A stretch of DNA of 12,950 nucleotides, taken from SHLJ01 sp041618535 (lineage in GTDB: Bacteria > Bacteroidota > Bacteroidia > Flavobacteriales > Flavobacteriaceae). Each line of letters starts with the position of its first letter. Position 1 is the first letter of the stretch. The notes beneath the pieces are model-generated. The model had not been told where the DNA came from. It saw nothing but the letters and a program-made list of their open reading frames with translations, and searched no databases. Shown one piece after another: positions 1-7,366 of this stretch. The stretch spans positions 1 to 12,950 of the forward strand of contig JBFKFP010000075.1 in assembly GCA_041618535.1 (NCBI GenBank). Reading direction: 5' to 3'. The translations under genes were made by a program, and so were the position numbers.

Positions 1-78
1 GTGGGAGGAGCGTTAACCGGATTCCTGTTGATGTATTTCTGGAAAAAGAATCAGTTTGACAAATATCGCTGGAATTAG
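1..78 (+). CDS. Rhomboid family intramembrane serine protease, C-terminal end only (5' partial)
   Basis: The first 25 codons of the window are open in frame 1 and end in TAG at 76-78. They begin VGGALTGFLLMYFWKK, which matches the last transmembrane helix of rhomboid proteases, where the catalytic His sits just before a GGA/GG motif (H-x-GG-A-x-x-G). The His itself would be the codon just outside the window. A short basic tail (KKNQFDKYRWN) follows the helix, so this protein lacks the long soluble tail seen on its neighbour. The next rhomboid gene starts on the following base, so the two are almost certainly co-transcribed and translationally coupled. The family assignment rests on a short stretch plus the adjacent full-length rhomboid. 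Confidence 0.75.
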   Translation: MGGALTGFLLMYFWKKNQFDKYRWN

Positions 79-957
79 ATGACCAGTCTTACTCAAGACA
101 TACGGAATAAATTAGGGCGTCTAACTGCCTTTGAAAAAATCATTCTGATAAATGTAGTGGTTTATATCTTAGGTTGGTTAATCTGGCGAATTCAGGGATT
201 CCCCCGTCCCGATAGCCTGAGCTGGTTGTTGCTGCCAAAGGAATTCGGAGCATTCATCCTCAGACCGTGGTCTTTGATAACATACGGGTTCGCCCATTTC
301 GGATTTTGGCACCTGGTTTTTAACATGGCCGTGCTTTATTTTGTGGGCAGGTCATTTTCAAACCTGTTTAATATCCGTTTGTCATTAAACATATATTTTC
401 TTGGGATCATTTTTGGAGGATTTCTGTTTATGCTGTTTTACTGGCTCATGCCCTCAGGTATACTGGAGTCTGTTGGCCCGCTGGTTGGAGCTTCGGCAGG
501 TGTACATGCCTCGCTATTGTTCCTGAGCACCTACATCCCAGAATATGAGGTGAGGTTCTTTACATTCAATATTAAGTTGAAGTACATAGCCATGGTCCTA
601 GTGGCGATGGATATCCTTGGTTTGTTTGGAACGAATCCGGGAGGTAATGTGGCTCATCTTGGTGGTGACTTTCTGGGGTTTTTCTATGCTTACCAGTTAC
701 AGAGAGGAAAGGACATTGGGAAAGGCTTTGAACGCTTTGTGGATGGGTTAGGCTCCCTTTTCAGCGGGAAAAGATCTTCAAAATTAAAAACCGTTCACCG
801 AAAAAAAGGATCCCGGGCTGGTTACAGTAAAAAGGAATTCGATGAATTCAATAACCAGAAGCAGATAGACATGATCCTCGATAAGATAAGTAAGAGCGGT
901 TACGACAGCTTAACCAAAGAAGAGAAGGAGATACTCTTTAAGGCCGGTAAAGATTAA
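79..957 (+). CDS. Rhomboid family intramembrane serine protease with C-terminal soluble tail
   Basis: A 292-residue polytopic membrane protein predicted to cleave transmembrane substrates within the bilayer. The rhomboid signatures are all visible: the H-x4-H-x3-N motif (His73, His78, Asn82), the catalytic serine in GASAG (Ser139) and the catalytic histidine in AHLGG (His193). About six hydrophobic helices lie between residues 20 and 206. The residue after HLGG is Asp rather than the more usual small residue. From about residue 207 the protein becomes soluble and basic, ending in a conserved-looking module (residues about 250-292) with KEFDEF and DSLTKEEKEIL. This resembles the small C-terminal domain on many Bacteroidota rhomboids (DUF6576-like, from memory). 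The start ATG follows directly on the TAG of the upstream rhomboid gene, and the next gene begins 3 nt after the stop. Substrate unknown. Confidence 0.92.
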   Translation: MTSLTQDIRNKLGRLTAFEKIILINVVVYILGWLIWRIQGFPRPDSLSWLLLPKEFGAFILRPWSLITYGFAHFGFWHLVFNMAVLYFVGRSFSNLFNIRLSLNIYFLGIIFGGFLFMLFYWLMPSGILESVGPLVGASAGVHASLLFLSTYIPEYEVRFFTFNIKLKYIAMVLVAMDILGLFGTNPGGNVAHLGGDFLGFFYAYQLQRGKDIGKGFERFVDGLGSLFSGKRSSKLKTVHRKKGSRAGYSKKEFDEFNNQKQIDMILDKISKSGYDSLTKEEKEILFKAGKD

Positions 958-960
958 TTC

Positions 961-1986
961 ATGAAGAAACTTTCAGCCCTGGACAAGCTTTTTTTCCTGC
1001 TCAACTCTGTAGCGGCGGCCCTGCTCATATTTTCATTTGTACTGCCCTATCTCCCCCCGAGGACCTTTGCCATTCTATCTGTTTTGAGCCTCGGCGTTCC
1101 TTTACTGATCCTGGTTAATATTCTCTTCGGAATTTATTGGCTGTTAAAGATGAAAAGAGCCGTATTTCTCTCATTGATCGTCTTGATCATCGGCTACCGG
1201 TATGTCGGGTCCTTATACAAATTCAGCGGATTGAAGATGGAAAAAAATGAAGGTCAGCTGGCAGTGATGAGTTATAATGTAAGGCTATTCAATGTTTATG
1301 ATTGGATAGAGAAAGAAAATATCGGCAGTAGGATTATGGATTTTATAACTGAAGAAAATCCGGATATCATCTGTTTCCAGGAATTCCATGACGACCCTCA
1401 GGCGGTGCATACGGCATACCCTTACAAATATGAGGAACTTTCTGGACAGAGAATGAGGCACGGTCAGGCAATCTGGTCGAAATACCCCTTTCTTTCTACC
1501 GGGTCGATCAAATTTGAGAACACAGCTAACAATGCCATCTATGCCGATATCATTACCGGGAATGACACACTCAGGGTTTATAATGTACATTTACAATCCT
1601 CACGAATAAATCCGCGGGCGGAAAGTTTAGACCAGGATGGTTCTAAACGATTGTTGAAACGCATGAGTGAAACCTTTGAAATGCAGCAGGATCAGGCAGA
1701 GAAGGTCCTTGCGCACCTGAAAGACGCTCCCTATCGGACGGTGGTTTGCGGCGATTTCAACAATACTGCCTTCTCGTATGTCTATAAGAAATTGAAACAG
1801 GATTTTAATGATACCTTTGAATATGCGGGCAAGGGATTTGGTCGGACTTTCTTCTTCAGGTATTTCCCGGTCAGGATAGACTTCATCTTCTCTCATCCGG
1901 AATTGGTAATAGAGGGATTTAAGTCATATAAGATCCATCTGTCCGATCATTATCCGATCATGACGACCCTGTCACTTGATCGTTAA
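961..1986 (+). CDS. Membrane-anchored endonuclease/exonuclease/phosphatase family protein
   Basis: A 341-residue protein with two or three hydrophobic helices in residues about 9-86, followed by an EEP-fold catalytic domain (residues about 100-339). Metal- and phosphate-binding motifs are intact: SYNVR (Asn106), CFQE (Glu141), YNVHLQ (His210), CGDFN (Asp265, Asn267), RIDFIF (Asp307) and the terminal SDHYP (Asp329, His330). The fold covers DNases, phospholipases and phosphatases, so the substrate cannot be named; the membrane anchor suggests action at or outside the inner membrane. It starts 3 nt after the rhomboid stop, so it belongs to that operon. Its last 15 bp overlap the 3' end of the convergent WbqC-family gene, leaving no room for a separate terminator. 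Confidence 0.9.
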   Translation: MKKLSALDKLFFLLNSVAAALLIFSFVLPYLPPRTFAILSVLSLGVPLLILVNILFGIYWLLKMKRAVFLSLIVLIIGYRYVGSLYKFSGLKMEKNEGQLAVMSYNVRLFNVYDWIEKENIGSRIMDFITEENPDIICFQEFHDDPQAVHTAYPYKYEELSGQRMRHGQAIWSKYPFLSTGSIKFENTANNAIYADIITGNDTLRVYNVHLQSSRINPRAESLDQDGSKRLLKRMSETFEMQQDQAEKVLAHLKDAPYRTVVCGDFNNTAFSYVYKKLKQDFNDTFEYAGKGFGRTFFFRYFPVRIDFIFSHPELVIEGFKSYKIHLSDHYPIMTTLSLDR

Positions 1987-2601
1987 AAGTTTAATATCCT
2001 GAGCAAGCAAATACGGCAACGCATTGGGGCCTTCATTGAAGATAAGGTCGATAGTGCTGAGATTGCTCAAAAAGCCATGCTTTTCTGAAAAAACCTGGAA
2101 GTAAGTATGGGTCTCAGGCAATTTTTCTTTTCTGGAATTCACCAGGAATCTCAAATCTGAACCGCGCGGATTCTTGTCGTATCTATCACTCCATTTCCAG
2201 CTAAGTTCGATTTCCAGGCAAGAGCAGATAAGCCCACTGCTAGCCATGCTGACGTCCATTATACTCCCGAATTGCCTTAAATAGAAGGCCTCGAATCTGT
2301 CTTTGTAAAACTCGAAGTACGCCGATGTATTGTAGGCGCTTTGAAGGCTTCTCCAATGGTTCAACTGCCAGCTGGTTCTACCTGAGATCAGGACTTCAGA
2401 ATACAACTGCCGGTTATTATGTGTAAAATTCACCGGAATCGTAAGACTCTGTTTCCCGTTAGCTCCATAGATGATTGTACGGTTCCGGTAGGTCTGTTTC
2501 TGGTAATTCCCATGTTGCTCCAATACCAGCTCGTCTGCCTGAAGAAAGGCTGCCATCGTCCAGATGTTCGGCAAATAGGTAGGATATATGAGAATTGACA
2601 T
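1972..2601 (-). CDS. WbqC family protein
   Basis: A 209-residue soluble protein. The N-terminus (IYPTYLPNIWTMAAFLQADE, residues 5-24) followed by NYQKQTYRNR (32-41) and GANGKQSLTIPV (46-57) is typical of the WbqC family, as is the W-x3-HWRSLQSAYNTSAYFEFY region (about 78-99). WbqC-like proteins are found in O-antigen and glycan gene clusters and are proposed to act in amino-sugar or glycolipid synthesis; the exact reaction here is not shown by sequence. It is the last gene of the parA-parB-DUF5683-dapB-lepB run, starting 29 bp after the lepB stop. Its TGA lies inside the 3' end of the opposite-strand EEP gene (15-bp overlap), and its final residues (LLTIK) are encoded there. Confidence 0.9.
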   Translation of the reverse strand: MSILIYPTYLPNIWTMAAFLQADELVLEQHGNYQKQTYRNRTIIYGANGKQSLTIPVNFTHNNRQLYSEVLISGRTSWQLNHWRSLQSAYNTSAYFEFYKDRFEAFYLRQFGSIMDVSMASSGLICSCLEIELSWKWSDRYDKNPRGSDLRFLVNSRKEKLPETHTYFQVFSEKHGFLSNLSTIDLIFNEGPNALPYLLAQDIKLLTIK

Positions 2602-2630
2602 AATGATGACAACAGTGGCCTCAGCCTTTT

Positions 2631-4208
2631 CTAAGCTGCTGCCTTTTTCCTTTTCCGGTATTTATTTATTCCCCAGCCCAATGCTAGGAAAATCAGGAAT
2701 GGAATAAGGTAGGACACGCGCTCACCGCTACCGTGAACAGTAGTGAAAAACCTTGACCATCTCGGGTTTTTTATGCCGTCCCAGCTCATCCATATAAAAA
2801 CAGGTTTTCCCACAACATGATCAAAGGGGACGAAGCCCCAAACCCTGGCATCCAATGAATTATGTCTGTTATCACCCATCATCCAGTAGTAATCCTGTTC
2901 AAATGTATAGCTGTCAACTCTTACTCCGTTTATCAATATCTGGTTACCTTCTACCTTCAGATCATTGCCTTCATACTCCGTTATGATCCTCTTGTAAATA
3001 GGCAATACCTCTAATGTCAGATCTATCGTCTTTCCTGCCTCGGGTATATAAATCGGTCCGAGCCAGTCATTATTCCAGTTGTAAGAAGGGTGATCGGGAA
3101 AAATATCCCGTCCGCGCACCCCTTTTTCCTCTTTTATTGGTGCGATGGAAATCACATTCGGATGATCTTTGAACTTAGCGAGGGATTTGTCGCTGATAGC
3201 CATGAACTTGTAGGTATTCTGATTGTTTATAATTCCGAAGGGATCAGTAATATCGTAGCGTTCGGCCATGACCTTCGGACTGAATTGTCTCGATTTTGGC
3301 TGTACAAAATAGGAGAATTGCAGGTGGGCCCTGTCTGGCAGCTGATTCTTTTCACCATTGATATAGACATACCCGTCACGAACCTCAAGCGAATCTCCAG
3401 GAAGGCCAACGCACCGCTTTACCAGGTTGGTCTTCTTATCGATCGGTTTATAATAATAGCGATCTGCAGGTTTATACATATGATACATGGTGTCTGCCGG
3501 CTGGTTAAAAACAACAATTTCATTCCTTTTTATTTTCTGAAATCCGGGTAACCTGAAATAGGGGAACTGTAATTTGTTCTTCCATGAATTCTTATTCTCT
3601 CTGCGATCATCCGCTATATAGGATTTAACCTTTAAAACAGGGATCGTATCGTGAACCATCGGTGCTGCCACAGCAGTTTTCGGGGCACGTGCACCATAAT
3701 GGAATTTGCTGACAAACAGGAAATCACCGACCAGTAAGGATTTTTCAAGCGAGGAAGTTGGAATGACGTATGGTTGAATAAAATAGGTGTGTACTATAGT
3801 GGCTGCAACCACCGCAAATAAGATTGAACTCACCCATTCCCCGGACGACGATTTCGGATTTAGATCACGCTCGGCCTCATGGGTCACATCGGCACCATAA
3901 TTAAGATAAAAGCTATAAAAACCTAAAAGAACCACAGCCAATGCCGTATCTGTCAAACTTTTCTTTCCAAAACTGCGTGCGATCTCAACCCAAACTACCG
4001 GTAACATGATGAGGTTAATAATGGGGAGAAATAACAAAATAACCCACCACCATGGCCGATTGATGATCTTCATTAGGACCAGAGCATTATATAAGGGTAA
4101 GAAAGCCTCCCAGGCTTGTCTGCCGGCCTTCAGGTATAGTTTCCAGGTAGCCAGCCCGTGTATGATTTGGATAATAACAACGATGATCAGCCACTCTGTC
4201 CAGGTCAT
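2631..4208 (-). CDS. lepB: Signal peptidase I with N-terminal DUF5684-like membrane domain
   Basis: This 525-residue inner-membrane protease removes signal peptides from exported proteins. Residues about 1-105 form a separate membrane module with AFLPLYN, RPWWW and ARSFGKKS, resembling DUF5684. A further helix (about 125-147) leads into the S26 peptidase domain: the catalytic serine is Ser153 in PTSSLEKSLLVGD, the catalytic lysine is Lys264 in LVKRCVGLPGD, and the box E motif GDNRHNSLDARVWG spans 445-458. About 140 residues (roughly 288-430) are inserted between the Lys box and the GDNR box, making it much longer than typical enzymes. A C-terminal helix (about 499-514) ends in a basic KYRKRKK tail. 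Two positions depart from the usual motifs: Leu154 where Met normally follows the catalytic Ser, and DAR where DSR is usual. It lies 61 bp after dapB. Confidence 0.95.
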   Translation of the reverse strand: MTWTEWLIIVVIIQIIHGLATWKLYLKAGRQAWEAFLPLYNALVLMKIINRPWWWVILLFLPIINLIMLPVVWVEIARSFGKKSLTDTALAVVLLGFYSFYLNYGADVTHEAERDLNPKSSSGEWVSSILFAVVAATIVHTYFIQPYVIPTSSLEKSLLVGDFLFVSKFHYGARAPKTAVAAPMVHDTIPVLKVKSYIADDRRENKNSWKNKLQFPYFRLPGFQKIKRNEIVVFNQPADTMYHMYKPADRYYYKPIDKKTNLVKRCVGLPGDSLEVRDGYVYINGEKNQLPDRAHLQFSYFVQPKSRQFSPKVMAERYDITDPFGIINNQNTYKFMAISDKSLAKFKDHPNVISIAPIKEEKGVRGRDIFPDHPSYNWNNDWLGPIYIPEAGKTIDLTLEVLPIYKRIITEYEGNDLKVEGNQILINGVRVDSYTFEQDYYWMMGDNRHNSLDARVWGFVPFDHVVGKPVFIWMSWDGIKNPRWSRFFTTVHGSGERVSYLIPFLIFLALGWGINKYRKRKKAAA

Positions 4209-4233
4209 GTGATTACGGTTTTGTTTGTGAGTT

Positions 4234-4241
4234 CAATTATA
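4234..4241 (-). promoter_or_regulatory. Possible Bacteroidota -7 promoter element upstream of lepB
   Basis: On the - strand this reads TATAATTG, one mismatch from the Bacteroidota -7 consensus TAnnTTTG, and it ends 25 nt before the lepB ATG. No convincing -33 TTTG lies at the right distance. The 61-bp dapB-lepB gap is the largest inside the parA-wbqC run, so an internal promoter is plausible but unproven. Confidence 0.2.
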
Positions 4242-4269
4242 GGGGTCAATGTTACGAATATTAGAACGA

Positions 4270-4974
4270 TTAACCAATATTTAACACGTCTCGCATACTG
4301 TAGATCCCGGTTTTACCCACCAGCCACTCTGCGGCCAATACGGCTCCCATGGCGAATCCTTTCCTGTTAAATGCCTCGTGATGTATACTTATGCGGTCCA
4401 TTTCCGATGTATAGCTCACAACATGTGTTCCCGGCACTCCAGGTTCCCTGGCAGCCGTTACAGGAATGATCATTCCCGAGCCGTCAGCATCGAGTTGCCA
4501 CTGGGTGTATTTGGATTCGGAAATGATATCCTCGGCAAGTGAGATGGCGGTTCCACTGGGTGCATCTAACTTTTCGGTATGATGAACTTCGTGAAGTTCA
4601 ACCTTATACTGGTCCTGACCGGCCATGATTGATGCTAATTTCCTGTTGATCTCGAAAAGAATATTTACACCTAAACTAAAATTGGATGCATAGAGGAATG
4701 CGCCATCCCGTTCCCTGCACAAAGAAACAATACTATCATAGTCCTTTAACCAGCCTGTGGTGCCTGAAATGACCGGTATTCCTGATTTTAGGCAAGTAGC
4801 TATATTATGATAGGCAGAATCAGGAGTGCTGAAATCAACAGCCACATCTACAGAATTTAAATGCAGTGAGGGACTGTCCTTATCGATTTTCATTGCGATT
4901 TCATGACCCCTTTCCACTGCAATATTTTCTACAGCCTTTCCCATTTTTCCATATCCGAGTAAAGCAATCCGCAT
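4270..4974 (-). CDS. dapB: 4-hydroxy-tetrahydrodipicolinate reductase
   Basis: A 234-residue cytoplasmic enzyme that reduces hydroxy-tetrahydrodipicolinate to tetrahydrodipicolinate with NAD(P)H, in the pathway to diaminopimelate and lysine. The N-terminal Rossmann motif is GYGKMG (7-12); VDFSTPDS (about 46-53), GTTGW (71-75) and SNFSLGVN (97-104) follow. The catalytic motif is EVHHTEKLDAPSGTA (His131, His132, Lys135). REPGVPGTH and the C-terminal dimer-forming RKGFAMGAVLAAEWL are also present. It is shorter than the roughly 270-residue E. coli enzyme. I chose the ATG at 4974, which gives the family-typical start MRIALLGYGKMG. An in-frame TTG two codons upstream (4980) would overlap the previous gene's stop and seems less likely. 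It lies 2 nt after the DUF5683 gene stop. Diaminopimelate feeds peptidoglycan, fitting the envelope theme of the operon. Confidence 0.96.
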   Translation of the reverse strand: MRIALLGYGKMGKAVENIAVERGHEIAMKIDKDSPSLHLNSVDVAVDFSTPDSAYHNIATCLKSGIPVISGTTGWLKDYDSIVSLCRERDGAFLYASNFSLGVNILFEINRKLASIMAGQDQYKVELHEVHHTEKLDAPSGTAISLAEDIISESKYTQWQLDADGSGMIIPVTAAREPGVPGTHVVSYTSEMDRISIHHEAFNRKGFAMGAVLAAEWLVGKTGIYSMRDVLNIG

Positions 4975-4976
4975 AG

Positions 4977-5591
4977 TCAAAATTTAAAGTCAAGTGTTAA
5001 TCCGAGATTGGTGGTGGCGTCCAGTTCATTGAACTTAAAATGCGGCTTCACCGCAAGATTTTCATCCACGTTGTACTGAAGCAAATGCGCATCCACATTA
5101 GCGTCAATGATATTCAGGGCATAAATACCCAAAGTGACCAGGATGGAAATCTCCCGGTTTCTCCGCAGTGTCTGTTGGGCCCTTATCAGGCCATCGTTTG
5201 AAATCTGAGGACTTGAAAGCGGGTTTCCATCAATGCCTGTTCCCCAGAATTCATCTGTATTATATCCGGCAAGCCGGCTTTTATAAGCATCCCTGTACCT
5301 ATTATATTCGTTGGTGTTGTCAATGTAGAAATAAATACCGGTACCAAGGGCTGCATAAACGATGGGAATCTTCCAATATTTTTTGTTGTATGCCTGGCCT
5401 AATCCCGGTAAGACCGCAGAGTAAAAGGCAGCACGGGAGGGAGAGAGCGGATCGATCCTCTGGTTTTCAACTGTATCCCCGACGACCACATTTTGCTCTT
5501 TGAGATCGATCTCTTCAGGCTGTTCATCTTGAGCGAAAAATAGTGAAGGAATTAGAAGGAGAACGAGAACGGTAAGTCCCTTAATTTGCAC
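4977..5591 (-). CDS. DUF5683 domain-containing exported protein
   Basis: A 204-residue protein of unknown function. Residues 1-20 form a signal peptide (hydrophobic core LTVLVLLLIPSLFF, likely cleavage after Ala20 before QDEQ). The conserved region runs from DPLSPSRAAFYSAVLPGLGQ (47-66) through AYNKKYWKIP into a hydrophobic helix (about 76-90) and an EYNRYRDAYKSRL segment, characteristic of DUF5683. A second hydrophobic stretch is EISILVTLGIYALNIIDANV. The tail (KPHFKFNELDATTNLGLTLDFKF) looks like alternating beta strands and ends in Phe, as outer-membrane proteins often do; outer-membrane location is an inference. The start is GTG at 5591, because no ATG exists in the frame and a stop lies just upstream. 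It overlaps parB by 11 nt, so translation is probably coupled to parB. Placement between parB and dapB is, to my recollection, common in Bacteroidota. Confidence 0.85.
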   Translation of the reverse strand: MQIKGLTVLVLLLIPSLFFAQDEQPEEIDLKEQNVVVGDTVENQRIDPLSPSRAAFYSAVLPGLGQAYNKKYWKIPIVYAALGTGIYFYIDNTNEYNRYRDAYKSRLAGYNTDEFWGTGIDGNPLSSPQISNDGLIRAQQTLRRNREISILVTLGIYALNIIDANVDAHLLQYNVDENLAVKPHFKFNELDATTNLGLTLDFKF

Positions 5592-6480
5592 CTTTAATGA
5601 GTTTTAGTATTCGTTTGAAGTCTTCTTTTGAATGAAACGGAATTGAGATCTTTCCACTTTCATCCTTGGTTAACTTAACGGAAATCTTTTGTCCGAAGTA
5701 TTCCGAAAAAGTTTTAATGCCTTCATGAATATATTCAGGGGTTTCCCTGGGAGAACTGGATTTCGATGCCTTTGGAGCCCTGAATCGGCGGACAAGTTCT
5801 TCGGTTTCACGCACAGACAGTTTGTTTTTCAGGATATTTTCATAAATATCGAGCTGAGCCTGCTGATCAGGGATATTGATCAGAGCCCTTCCATGACCCA
5901 TGCTTATAAACCCGTCCCTCATCCCGGTTTGTATAATGGGATCCAGCTTTAACAGTCGAAGATAGTTAGCGATGGTAGAACGATTTTTACCAACACGCTC
6001 ACTTAACTGTTCCTGGGTTAGATTGATATCGCTTATCAATCGTTGGTAGGAGAGTGCGATCTCGATCGGATCCAGGTCCTGTCTCTGGATATTTTCGACC
6101 AGAGCCATTTCGAGGGTTTCCTGGTCATTGGCTATCCTGACGTAGGCCGGGATTGTGTTCAATCCTATCATTTTCGACGCCCTGTGACGCCTTTCACCGG
6201 ATACGAGCTGATATTTGTTGAATCCGATTTTTCGCACAGTTATTGGCTGAATGACACCTAATTCCTTAATTGAGGATGCAAGTTCCCTGAGGGTTTCTTC
6301 GTTAAACTGTGTTCTTGGCTGGAAGGGATTGACTTCAATCCTGTCTATCTCCAGCTCGACGATTTGTCCAACAACCTTGTCGGCATTTTTATCATCCGCA
6401 GATTGAATATCATTTGAGGGGTCATTCAGCAAGGCTGAAAGTCCTCTTCCCAGTGCTTGTTTTTTAGTTGCCTTCGCCAT
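5581..6480 (-). CDS. parB: Chromosome-partitioning protein ParB (CTPase/DNA clamp)
   Basis: A 299-residue protein that loads at parS sites, spreads as a CTP-dependent sliding clamp and positions origins with ParA and SMC. The N-terminus carries the ParA-contacting LGRGLSALL motif (10-18). The ParB/Spo0J domain follows: EIDRIEVNPFQPR (about 44-56), LASSIKELGVIQPI (67-80) and the CTP-binding GERRHRA (95-101), then ENIQRQDLDPIE (129-140). The helix-turn-helix for parS is at about 154-176 (LTQEQLSERVGKNRSTIANY). The C-terminal dimerisation domain occupies about 250-299. Its ATG shares one base with the parA stop (TGATG), indicating coupled translation. No parS consensus (TGTTtCACGTGaAACA type) was found in the window, which does not rule out sites elsewhere near the origin. 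Confidence 0.97.
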   Translation of the reverse strand: MAKATKKQALGRGLSALLNDPSNDIQSADDKNADKVVGQIVELEIDRIEVNPFQPRTQFNEETLRELASSIKELGVIQPITVRKIGFNKYQLVSGERRHRASKMIGLNTIPAYVRIANDQETLEMALVENIQRQDLDPIEIALSYQRLISDINLTQEQLSERVGKNRSTIANYLRLLKLDPIIQTGMRDGFISMGHGRALINIPDQQAQLDIYENILKNKLSVRETEELVRRFRAPKASKSSSPRETPEYIHEGIKTFSEYFGQKISVKLTKDESGKISIPFHSKEDFKRILKLIKGAN

Positions 6481-7253
6481 CAGGCTTCGATTTCATTTTT
6501 GGTGATTATCTCCTTTGCCAGGCTCAAATAGTTATTAGCTCCTTTACTGCTAATATCGTAATTGATAATGCTCTCTCCAAAACTCGGGGCTTCACCCAGC
6601 CTTACATTTCTCTGAATGATGGTTTTGAAAACCATATCCTGGAAATGCTTCTGAACCTCTTCAACCACCTGGTTAGACAACCTGAGGCGAGAATCATACA
6701 TAGTTAGCAGAAGGCCTTCAATATCGAGATCGGTATTATGTATCTTCTGAACACTTTTGATGGTATTCAGTAATTTACCCAATCCTTCAAGGGCAAAATA
6801 TTCACATTGAATAGGAATTATAACGGCATCTGCCGCAGTAAGTGCATTTAAAGTAAGAAGACCGAGGGAGGGTGCACAATCAATAAGAATGTAATCATAT
6901 GAATCCTTAAGATGCTGAATGGCTCTTTTCATCATATATTCCCGTTCCTCCTTATCTACTAATTCAATTTCTATGGCCACCAGGTCGATATGAGCAGGTA
7001 TAATATCAACATTCGGCGTATTGGCATCCAGGATGCATTCTTCAGCAGAAGCCGTGTGCTCAAGAAGCTGATAGGTCCCGGTCTGGATCTGGCTGACCTC
7101 AATACCAAGACCGGAAGTGGCATTGGCCTGGGGGTCCGCATCGATGAGTAAAACCCTTTTTTCTAAAACACCCAGTGAGGCAGCCAAATTCACTGAAGTC
7201 GTGGTTTTGCCCACACCACCTTTTTGGTTTGCAATTGCAATGATTTTACCCAT
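6480..7253 (-). CDS. parA: Chromosome-partitioning ATPase ParA
   Basis: A 257-residue ParA/Soj-type ATPase that binds nucleoid DNA in its ATP dimer form and is stimulated by ParB to move origins apart. The deviant Walker A motif KGGVGKTT is at 11-18, with the signature lysine Lys11 and the P-loop lysine Lys16. Walker A' LLIDADPQANAT lies at about 35-46 and Walker B ILIDCAPSLGLLT follows YDY near residue 120. The length is normal for a chromosomal ParA with no N-terminal HTH, unlike many plasmid ParAs, and the neighbouring housekeeping genes (dapB, lepB) also argue for a chromosomal locus. It is the first gene of the parA-wbqC run, preceded by a 113-bp gap that carries a candidate promoter. 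Confidence 0.97.
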   Translation of the reverse strand: MGKIIAIANQKGGVGKTTTSVNLAASLGVLEKRVLLIDADPQANATSGLGIEVSQIQTGTYQLLEHTASAEECILDANTPNVDIIPAHIDLVAIEIELVDKEEREYMMKRAIQHLKDSYDYILIDCAPSLGLLTLNALTAADAVIIPIQCEYFALEGLGKLLNTIKSVQKIHNTDLDIEGLLLTMYDSRLRLSNQVVEEVQKHFQDMVFKTIIQRNVRLGEAPSFGESIINYDISSKGANNYLSLAKEIITKNEIEA

Positions 7254-7277
7254 GATAGGATCTGGTTTTAATACGGG

Positions 7278-7308
7278 TAAAAATACGATTATTTGTGAGG
7301 AAATGAAA
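7278..7308 (-). promoter_or_regulatory. Candidate promoter of the parA operon
   Basis: On the - strand TTTC (7308-7305) is followed after 19 nt by TATTTTTA (7285-7278). Each element is one mismatch from the Bacteroidota consensus TTTG ... TAnnTTTG with acceptable spacing. The -7 element ends 24 nt before the parA ATG, giving a short leader. The 113-bp gap in front of parA is the only obvious place for an operon promoter. The match is weak and the region is AT-rich. Confidence 0.3.
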
Positions 7309-7343
7309 TGGAACTTGTTAACAATGAGACTCCTTTTTCAACG

Positions 7344-7361
7344 AAAATCTGAGCTCTCAGA
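7344..7361 (-). terminator. Weak candidate intrinsic terminator after scpA
   Basis: Six bases after the scpA stop codon, the - strand reads TCTGAG-AG-CTCAGA followed directly by TTTT. A 5-bp stem (TCTGA/TCAGA) with a GAGC loop and a four-U tail is possible. This is short and not GC-rich, so at best it is a weak terminator separating the mutase operon from parA. The remaining gap up to parA holds a perfect 10-bp palindrome TTGTTAACAA (7315-7324) of unknown meaning. Confidence 0.3.
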
Positions 7362-7366
7362 AGTAT

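Noticed and set aside
1285..1896. Two - strand ORFs of 101 and 89 codons inside the EEP gene
   Set aside because: They are shadows of a clearly conserved + strand gene and show no recognisable protein features.
2430..2612. A 60-codon - strand ORF overlapping the WbqC-family start
   Set aside because: The WbqC frame begins with the family-conserved IYPTYLPN motif, so the overlapping frame is a shadow.
3090..3551. A 153-codon + strand ORF opposite lepB
   Set aside because: It lies wholly within the lepB coding region, which carries the conserved catalytic motifs; the translation looks like an antisense shadow.
3685..3692. GCACGTGC palindrome in lepB, sharing the CACGTG core of parS sites
   Set aside because: Only the central six bases match; the flanks do not fit TGTTtCACGTGaAACA, and the bases encode the GARAP segment of LepB.
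4975..4980. TTG start for dapB two codons upstream of the ATG
   Set aside because: The ATG at 4974 gives the family-typical N-terminus, and the TTG would overlap the stop of the previous gene.
6480..7253. ParA/ParB as a sign of a plasmid or integrative element
   Set aside because: ParA is the short chromosomal type, no replication, relaxase or integrase gene is present, and the neighbours are housekeeping genes.
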